Source: Micromonospora craterilacus (GTDB lineage Bacteria > Actinomycetota > Actinomycetes > Mycobacteriales > Micromonosporaceae). Taken from it: 37,741 bases of DNA. Shown here piece after piece: positions 32,667 through 37,741 of the stretch. Numbering within the stretch: the stretch's first letter is position 1; every line of letters begins with the position of its first letter. The stretch is taken from assembly GCF_003236315.1 (NCBI RefSeq), contig NZ_POTY01000031.1:1-37741 (forward strand). Reading direction: 5' to 3'. The notes under the pieces were generated by a model, which was given only the letters and a program-made list of their open reading frames with translations, made no database searches and was not told where the DNA came from. The translations under genes were made by a program, and so were the position numbers.

Positions 32667-33383
32667 TCAGGCCACGCCGAGGTATGCCTCTTTGACCGCG
32701 GGGTCGTGCAGCAACTCCGAGCCGGTGCCCTCCTTGACGATCCGGCCCGTCTCCAGCACGTACGCGCGGTGCGCCCGAGCGAGCGCCTGCTGCGCGTTCT
32801 GCTCCACCAGCAGGATCGTGGTGCCCTGCTCGTTGATCTCCGTGATGATGCTGAAGATCTGCTGGATCAGCATCGGCGCCAGACCCATCGAGGGCTCGTC
32901 GAGCAGCAGCAGCTTGGGCCGGCTCATCAACGCCCGGCCGACGGCCAGCATCTGCTGCTCACCGCCGGAGAGCGTGCCGCCGACCTGCTTGCGCCGCTCC
33001 GCCAACCGCGGGAAGAGTTCCAGCACCTTGGCCAGGTCCTTGCTCACCTCGGCGCGGTCACGCCGGGTGTAAGCACCCATGTCCAGGTTCTCCAGCACGC
33101 TCATGCCGGGGAAGATCCCCCGACCCTCGGGTGCCTGGCAGAGCCCCCGTCGCACCCGCAGGTCGGCCCGGAGCTTGGTGATGTCCTCACCAGCGAAGTG
33201 GATCCGGCCGGAAGCGACCGGACGGATACCCGAGATGGCCCGCATCGTGGTGGACTTGCCGGCGCCGTTGGCACCGATCAGGGCCACGATCTCGCCCTCG
33301 TTCACCGTCAGGCTGATTCCGTGCAGCGCCTTGATCCGCCCGTAGAGCAGACTGACGTCTTCGATCTCAAGCAACGTCGTCAT
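32667..33383 (-). CDS. livF: branched-chain amino acid ABC transporter ATPase LivF
   Basis: 238 residues, the usual size. Walker A GANGAGKS (37-44), QAPEGRGIFPGMSV (Q-loop region characteristic of LivF), signature LSGGE (138-142), Walker B LLLLDEP (158-164). It pairs with LivG to power import of leucine, isoleucine, valine or related compounds. The start overlaps the livG end by 17 bp. Confidence 0.96.
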   Translation of the reverse strand: MTTLLEIEDVSLLYGRIKALHGISLTVNEGEIVALIGANGAGKSTTMRAISGIRPVASGRIHFAGEDITKLRADLRVRRGLCQAPEGRGIFPGMSVLENLDMGAYTRRDRAEVSKDLAKVLELFPRLAERRKQVGGTLSGGEQQMLAVGRALMSRPKLLLLDEPSMGLAPMLIQQIFSIITEINEQGTTILLVEQNAQQALARAHRAYVLETGRIVKEGTGSELLHDPAVKEAYLGVA

Positions 33384-34218
33384 CCGGCACCCCCAGGTAG
33401 GCCGCGATCACCCGGTGGTCCTCCCGCACCTCGGCGGGGAGTCCTTCAGCGATCTTCTTTCCGAACTCCAGCACCACGATCCGGTCGGTCACTCCCATGA
33501 CCAGACGCATGTCGTGCTCGATCAGCAGCACGGTGACGCCCTGGTCCCGGATCTTGCGGATGAGCTGGAGCAGCTCCTCCTTCTCGGCCGGGTTGAAGCC
33601 GGCGGCCGGCTCGTCCAGGCAGAGCAGCACCGGGTCGGTGGCCAACGCCCGCGCGATCTCCAGCCGGCGCTGTTCGCCGTAGGAGAGGTTGCGGGCGGCG
33701 TCGTGCATCCGGTTGGGGATGCCGACGAACTCCAGCAGCCGTTCGGCCTTCTCGATCCCGTCGCGCTCCTCGCGCCGGTGCCGGGGCAGCCGGAACAGGG
33801 CGGAGATGACGCTGGTCTTGTGGTGCGCGTCCGCGCCCACCTGGATGTTCTCCAGCGCCGTCATCTCCGGGAACAGGCGGATGTTCTGGAACGTCCGCGC
33901 CATGCCCATCTTGGTGATCTGGTGCTTCTTCTTGCCGGTGATCCGCTCCCCGCGGAACCGGATCTCCCCCTCGGAAGGCTGGTAGATCCCGGTCATCGCG
34001 TTGAAGCAGGTGGTCTTGCCGGCGCCGTTCGGGCCGATCAGACCGAGGATCTCCCCCTTGTAGAGGGTGAAGTCCACGTCGTTGAGGGCCACCACGCCGC
34101 CGAACCGCAGCGTCACGTGGTCGACCTCCAGCAGCGGCTCCCGGCCGGCGGAGGTCGACTCCACCGCCGGTGCCCCGGCCTGCTCCGGAACGGTCGGCTT
34201 CTGCACGGTCTCACCCAC
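33367..34218 (-). CDS. livG: branched-chain amino acid ABC transporter ATPase LivG
   Basis: 283 residues. Walker A GPNGAGKT (62-69), the LivG-typical GMARTFQNIRLFPEMTALEN Q-loop region, signature LSYGEQRRLEIARAL, and Walker B VLLCLDEPAAGFNP. It has a 28-residue N-terminal extension rich in Pro, Ala and Ser compared with the usual start. It overlaps livM by 8 bp and livF by 17 bp, typical of translational coupling. Confidence 0.96.
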   Translation of the reverse strand: MGETVQKPTVPEQAGAPAVESTSAGREPLLEVDHVTLRFGGVVALNDVDFTLYKGEILGLIGPNGAGKTTCFNAMTGIYQPSEGEIRFRGERITGKKKHQITKMGMARTFQNIRLFPEMTALENIQVGADAHHKTSVISALFRLPRHRREERDGIEKAERLLEFVGIPNRMHDAARNLSYGEQRRLEIARALATDPVLLCLDEPAAGFNPAEKEELLQLIRKIRDQGVTVLLIEHDMRLVMGVTDRIVVLEFGKKIAEGLPAEVREDHRVIAAYLGVPDDDVA

Positions 34219-35320
34219 CGACGATCACCTCCTTGCGGCGGTCCTTGAACTCCGCCGCTCGTCGTCGGTTCGGTATCAGGCCCTGCGGCCGGAAGATCAT
34301 CATGATCACCAGCACCAGGCCGAAGAACATGAATCGGTACTCGTACAGCTCGATGCCGAAGACCTCGATGCCACGGAACCGCTCGATCATGTACGCCACC
34401 AGGCCACCACCGACGATCGCGCCGACGATGTTGCCCGAGCCGCCGAGGATGACCGCGGCCAGGATGATGATCGAGTTGAGCAGTTCCAGGTTCTGCGAGC
34501 TGACGAAGTTCTGCTTGCCGGCGAAGAGCGCCCCGGCCAGACCGCCGATGAACGCGCCCGACGCGAACGCCCAGAGCTTGAACTTGAACGTCGGCACACC
34601 CATCAACTGCGCCGCGTCCTCGTCCTCCCGGATCGAGATCCAGGCCCGGCCGACCCGGCTGCGGTTGAGGTTCCGCACGCCGAGGACCACCAGGATGATC
34701 AGCGTCAGCACCAACCAGTAGTACGGCCGGGGGTCGAGCACCCCGAAGACCGGCGACCCGTCGGAGTGAGTACCCGGCGGGTGCGGGATCTGGTTGAAGC
34801 CGCGCTGCCCCTTGAGGAACTCGGAACTGGTCGCCGCGACCCGGATCATCTCGGCGAAGCCGAGCGTCACGATGGCCAGGTAGTCACCGCGCAGCCGCAG
34901 CGTCGGCGTACCCAGCATCACCCCGGAGATCATGGTGAGCACGAGCGCTACCGGCAGGGCCAGCAACCACGGCCAGAGCGTCTTGAGGTCACTGCTCGGC
35001 GAGGTCAGCACCGCCACCGTGTACGCACCGACCGCGAAGAAGCCGAAGTAGCCCAGGTCGAGCAGGCCGGCGAAGCCGACCACGATGTTCAGCCCGACCG
35101 CCAGCAGCACATAGATGGAGATGGTGAAGAGAACCTGCCCGAAGTTCGAGCCGGTGGTCGGAATCGGTCCGAGCCACTGGTAGAACTCACGGTTCGGCAG
35201 GGCGTAGAAGAAGACGACCACCGCCGCGATGACGGCCCACCGCATCCAGCGTGGCGCGTTGTGCCAACGCTCGGCCACCGCATGGCGGCCCGAATCGATC
35301 CAATCCCTCACGCTTGTCAT
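34211..35320 (-). CDS. livM: branched-chain amino acid ABC transporter permease LivM
   Basis: 369 residues. Membrane permease with the LivM core: LAVGLNIVVGFAGLLDLGYFGFFAVGAYT and the coupling loop with GRAWISIREDEDAAQLMG. The first about 60 residues include a soluble segment and an extra helix. Its ATG overlaps the livH stop by 4 bp (ATGA). Confidence 0.95.
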   Translation of the reverse strand: MTSVRDWIDSGRHAVAERWHNAPRWMRWAVIAAVVVFFYALPNREFYQWLGPIPTTGSNFGQVLFTISIYVLLAVGLNIVVGFAGLLDLGYFGFFAVGAYTVAVLTSPSSDLKTLWPWLLALPVALVLTMISGVMLGTPTLRLRGDYLAIVTLGFAEMIRVAATSSEFLKGQRGFNQIPHPPGTHSDGSPVFGVLDPRPYYWLVLTLIILVVLGVRNLNRSRVGRAWISIREDEDAAQLMGVPTFKFKLWAFASGAFIGGLAGALFAGKQNFVSSQNLELLNSIIILAAVILGGSGNIVGAIVGGGLVAYMIERFRGIEVFGIELYEYRFMFFGLVLVIMMIFRPQGLIPNRRRAAEFKDRRKEVIVGG

Positions 35321-36267
35321 GCGCGGGCCCTCCCCAACGACTCACCAAGCAGACCGGTCGGCCGGAACATCAGCAGCACGACCAGGACGACGAAGGCGAC
35401 GAGGTCCTTCCAGTTCGCGCCGAACAGCGCCGAGGCGTAGTTCTCGACCAGGCCGAGCAGCAGCCCGCCGAGCAGCGCACCGCGCAGGTTGCCGATGCCG
35501 CCGAGGACCGCCGCGGTAAATGCCTTCAGCCCGAGCAGGAAGCCCACGCTGTAGGTCAGCGTGCCGATCCGGATGTCGTAGAGCATCCCGGCGACACCGG
35601 CCATCACACCGCCGATGATGAAGACGACCAGGATGATCCGGTCCTTGTTGATTCCCATCAGCGCGGCCGTGTTCTGGTCCTGGGCGACCGCCCGGATACC
35701 GCGGCCGATCCGGCTGCGGTTGATGAAGAGGTCCAGCGCGACCATCATCGCCAGCGCCGAACCGATGATCAGCAACTGCACGACGGTGACTTCCGCACCG
35801 AAGACGGTGAAGAGGACGTCGTTCTTGACCACGGTGGGGGCGCCGACCGGGAGGCGGCGGGTGTAGATGCCGAACGCCTCGGCGATGGCGATCGAGGCGC
35901 CGATCGCGGTGATCAGGAAGGCCAGCGGCGGGGCGTTGCGCTTACGCAGCGGCCGGTACGCCACCCGCTCGATCACCGTCGCGGTACCCGCCGAGGCCAC
36001 CGCCGCGATCAGGGCACCGACCAGCAGGTAGAGCATGATCGAGCCGAAGCCGCTGGCCACCGAGTCACGGTCCAGACCGAGCGCGGCCCAACCCCAGATG
36101 GCGGCAAAGGCGCCCGCGATGAAGACCTCGGAGTGGGCGAAGTTGATGAGTCTCAGCACGCCGTAGACCAGCGTGTAACCCAGCGCGACGAGGGCGTAGA
36201 TGGCGCCCACCGTCAGCCCGGTTATCGTATATCCCCCGAAATCGGAGAACAGGGCGTTGAAGTCCAA
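35317..36267 (-). CDS. livH: branched-chain amino acid ABC transporter permease LivH
   Basis: 316 residues from a TTG at 36267. GGAG (36280-36277) lies 9 nt upstream and the product then starts MDFNALF, typical for LivH. An earlier in-frame ATG (36336) lies inside the intercistronic hairpin and is rejected. Motifs: GLTVGAIYALVALGYTLVYGVLRLINFAHSEV (cited in part), and GRGIRAVAQDQNTAALMGI, the ATPase-coupling loop. It forms the channel with LivM. Confidence 0.95.
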   Translation of the reverse strand: MDFNALFSDFGGYTITGLTVGAIYALVALGYTLVYGVLRLINFAHSEVFIAGAFAAIWGWAALGLDRDSVASGFGSIMLYLLVGALIAAVASAGTATVIERVAYRPLRKRNAPPLAFLITAIGASIAIAEAFGIYTRRLPVGAPTVVKNDVLFTVFGAEVTVVQLLIIGSALAMMVALDLFINRSRIGRGIRAVAQDQNTAALMGINKDRIILVVFIIGGVMAGVAGMLYDIRIGTLTYSVGFLLGLKAFTAAVLGGIGNLRGALLGGLLLGLVENYASALFGANWKDLVAFVVLVVLLMFRPTGLLGESLGRARA

Positions 36268-36302
36268 GGAAGGGCACTCCGTACAGGAAGGGAAGACAGT
36301 GG

Positions 36303-36339
36303 GGGGTGCGGCCGGGAAGGGGCTCCCCGGCCGCACCCC
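36303..36339 (-). terminator. intercistronic hairpin between livK and livH
   Basis: Perfect 14-bp arms GGGGTGCGGCCGGG (36303-36316) and its complement (36326-36339), 9-nt loop. It lies 30 bp after the livK stop and 35 bp before the TTG of livH. Probably a partial terminator or RNA-stabilising structure that gives more binding protein than membrane complex. Confidence 0.8.
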
Positions 36340-36369
36340 GCAATCACAGCGGAACCGTTACCGGAACGG

Positions 36370-37533
36370 TCAGGACTTCGGGATCTCCTGGTCCGGCACA
36401 ACCTTGCCGCCCACGACCTTGTACGCCCAGACCTTGACCTGGGTCGGGTCCAGCTCACCGGTCTCGGTGAACTTATAGCTCGCCGCGACGCCGTCGCCGC
36501 TGTAGCCCTTCACGAACTCCAGCATGTCCGGGCGAGTGGTCTTACCGGCCTTGATGCCAGCGAGCAGGATGCTCGCCGCGTCGTAGGCGGTGTCGCTGTA
36601 GGTGCCGGGCTCCGCGCCGTTGAGCGCCTTGAAGTCCTCGACGAAGCTGCCCCGCGCCTCGGTGGCCGGCTGGCACGGGCAGGTGAGGATGGTGCCCTCA
36701 GCCGCCGCCGCACCGGCGCCCTCGATGTAGGAGGCGTCGTTGACGCCGTCACCGGCGACCAGGGTGGCGGTCACGCCAGCAGCGGTGAGCTGCTTGCGGA
36801 TCAGACCGGCCTCCTGGTAGTAGCCGCCGTAGAAGATCGCGGTCGCGCCGGAGGACTTGACCTTGGTGACGGTCGCCGAGAAGTCGTTCTGCTTGCCGTC
36901 GCCCTGGACCTTGTCGCTGCCGAGGACCGCCGCGCCGAGCACCTTCTTGACCTCGTCGGCCAGGCCGGCGCCGTACGCGGACTGGTCGTCGATGACGTAG
37001 ACCTTGTCGGCCTTCAGCACGTTCTTGATGTAGTTACCGGCCGCCGGGCCCTGGCTGTAGTCGTTGCCGACCGCCCGGAAGAAGGTCTTCCAGCCCTGGT
37101 CGGCCAGGCTCGGCCGGGTCGCGGACGGGGTGATGTGCACCAGGCCGGCCTCGGAGAAGAACGGGTTGGCCGCCTCGGACTCACCCGAGAACGCGGGGCC
37201 GACGATGCCGACGATCTTCTCGTCGTCGAGCGCCTTCTGGGCCAGGCCGGGCGCCTGCTCCGGGTTGCCCTGGGAGTCCAGCGGCACCAGGGTCACCTGG
37301 CAGTCCGTGTTCTCCTTGTTGTACTTGTCCACGGCGAGCTTGACGCCGCCGTTCATGTTGATGCCCAGCGCCGCGTTCGGGCCGGTCAGCGCACCGAAGA
37401 ACGCAATCTTGCTACCGCAGTCGCTACCGCTGGCGCTGCCGTCTCCACTGTCGGACTTGCAGGCGGCGGTGCCGCCGAGGGCGAGCGCGGCGATTGCCAC
37501 CCCACCGACCAAACGTACGAGCTTCTGCCTCAC
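36370..37533 (-). CDS. livK: branched-chain amino acid ABC transporter substrate-binding lipoprotein LivK
   Basis: 387 residues from GTG 37533, with GGAGGAGG (37550-37543) 9 nt upstream; in-frame ATGs at 37557 and 37569 lack such spacing. A lipoprotein signal with Cys25 (GTAAC), then a type 1 periplasmic-binding fold: IAFFGALTGPNAALGINMNGGVKLAVD, VGIVGPAFSGESEAANPFF, ITPSATRPSL, and VYVIDDQSAYGAGLADE (landmarks). It captures leucine/isoleucine/valine or a related ligand outside the membrane. Encoded first in the cluster, as usual, with a separate hairpin before the permeases. Confidence 0.95.
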   Translation of the reverse strand: MRQKLVRLVGGVAIAALALGGTAACKSDSGDGSASGSDCGSKIAFFGALTGPNAALGINMNGGVKLAVDKYNKENTDCQVTLVPLDSQGNPEQAPGLAQKALDDEKIVGIVGPAFSGESEAANPFFSEAGLVHITPSATRPSLADQGWKTFFRAVGNDYSQGPAAGNYIKNVLKADKVYVIDDQSAYGAGLADEVKKVLGAAVLGSDKVQGDGKQNDFSATVTKVKSSGATAIFYGGYYQEAGLIRKQLTAAGVTATLVAGDGVNDASYIEGAGAAAAEGTILTCPCQPATEARGSFVEDFKALNGAEPGTYSDTAYDAASILLAGIKAGKTTRPDMLEFVKGYSGDGVAASYKFTETGELDPTQVKVWAYKVVGGKVVPDQEIPKS

Positions 37534-37603
37534 GGCCCGAACCCTCCTCCGTCCCATGGCCCGAACCACCCGCTGCCCATTGGCCCTTGCGGGGGCGGAC
37601 GAA

Positions 37604-37638
37604 CCAGACCGTCGTCGCCGGTCTGGGGCCGGACGTTA
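37604..37638 (-). promoter_or_regulatory. candidate livK -10 element and leader hairpin
   Basis: On the minus strand TAACGT (37638-37633) is a possible -10; a -35 is not clear. The transcript would start near 37626, exactly where an 8-bp hairpin begins: CCAGACCG (37604-37611) and CGGTCTGG (37619-37626), loop 7 nt. The hairpin may cap the mRNA 5' end or bind a regulator. Confidence 0.35.
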
Positions 37639-37741
37639 TCCCACCGTGGAGCCGCGACGTAAGCCCTGCGAGGGGCCGTTGACCGAACCGTTACACGCCG
37701 TGGCCGATAGGGTGCGATCGCTGTAAGAAGCAGCCGTAAGA

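Noticed and set aside
36268..36336. ATG at 36336 as livH start
   Set aside because: It lies within the terminator-like hairpin and adds residues not typical of LivH; the TTG at 36267 has a well-placed GGAG.
1..37741. Mobile element, prophage, or horizontally acquired island
   Set aside because: No integrase, transposase, tRNA-flanked att site or shift in composition was seen; repeats found are short and intergenic or in-frame.

Overview
The window is a stretch of very GC-rich actinobacterial chromosome. Coding frames are full of G/C in third positions, GTG and TTG starts are frequent, and ribosome binding sites are of the GGAGG type. The gene content (CoaE fused to GrpB, a DUF5753 regulator, the polA-rpsA-coaE-uvrB neighbourhood) fits Actinomycetia. 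I infer the family Micromonosporaceae from general resemblance, not from a search. I see no rRNA, tRNA, transposase, phage gene or CRISPR array.

Layout. 1-3940: a MarR regulator and a CocE/NonD-type hydrolase (cut by the left edge) on the minus strand, divergent from an MMPL exporter. 3934-6289 (minus): a lytic-transglycosylase lipoprotein and a DedA protein fused to a degenerate PAP2 domain. 6414-9190 (plus): TypA/BipA GTPase followed closely by a class A beta-lactamase-like protein, convergent with a tyrosine phosphatase. 10055-12129 (plus): a dipeptide epimerase and an NlpC/P60 peptidase, a pair that recalls YkfB/YkfC murein-peptide recycling. 12146-14998 (minus): pnuC-nadR (overlapping by ATGA), for nicotinamide riboside uptake and conversion, then a TerC membrane protein. 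15099-16348: a small monooxygenase-fold protein and an XRE/DUF5753 regulator. 16447-23612: housekeeping genes uvrB, coaE-grpB and rpsA on the minus strand, with a plus-strand membrane protein of unknown function between uvrB and coaE. 23970-26719 (plus): a SAM methyltransferase, an overlapping DUF2945/DUF3140 pair, a short-chain dehydrogenase and a MerR regulator. 26745-29444 (minus): polA. 29561-29800: a small secreted protein. 29934-37533 (minus): livK-H-M-G-F followed without a clear break by a polar amino acid ABC importer (binding protein, permease, ATPase), probably one eight-gene unit.

Most genes are conserved chromosomal ones. In M. tuberculosis polA, rpsA, coaE and uvrB also lie close together. 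I did not find a clear defence or biosynthetic system. The observations most worth following are key-residue losses in otherwise intact proteins (PAP2 half of the DedA fusion, Walker A lysine of NadR, one Asp of the MMPL proton relay), the uncharacterised DUF2945/DUF3140 pair, a compound palindrome plus tandem repeats between coaE and rpsA, a tandem repeat that supplies a stop codon, and several genes with a -10 element about 7 nt before the start codon, suggesting leaderless mRNAs.
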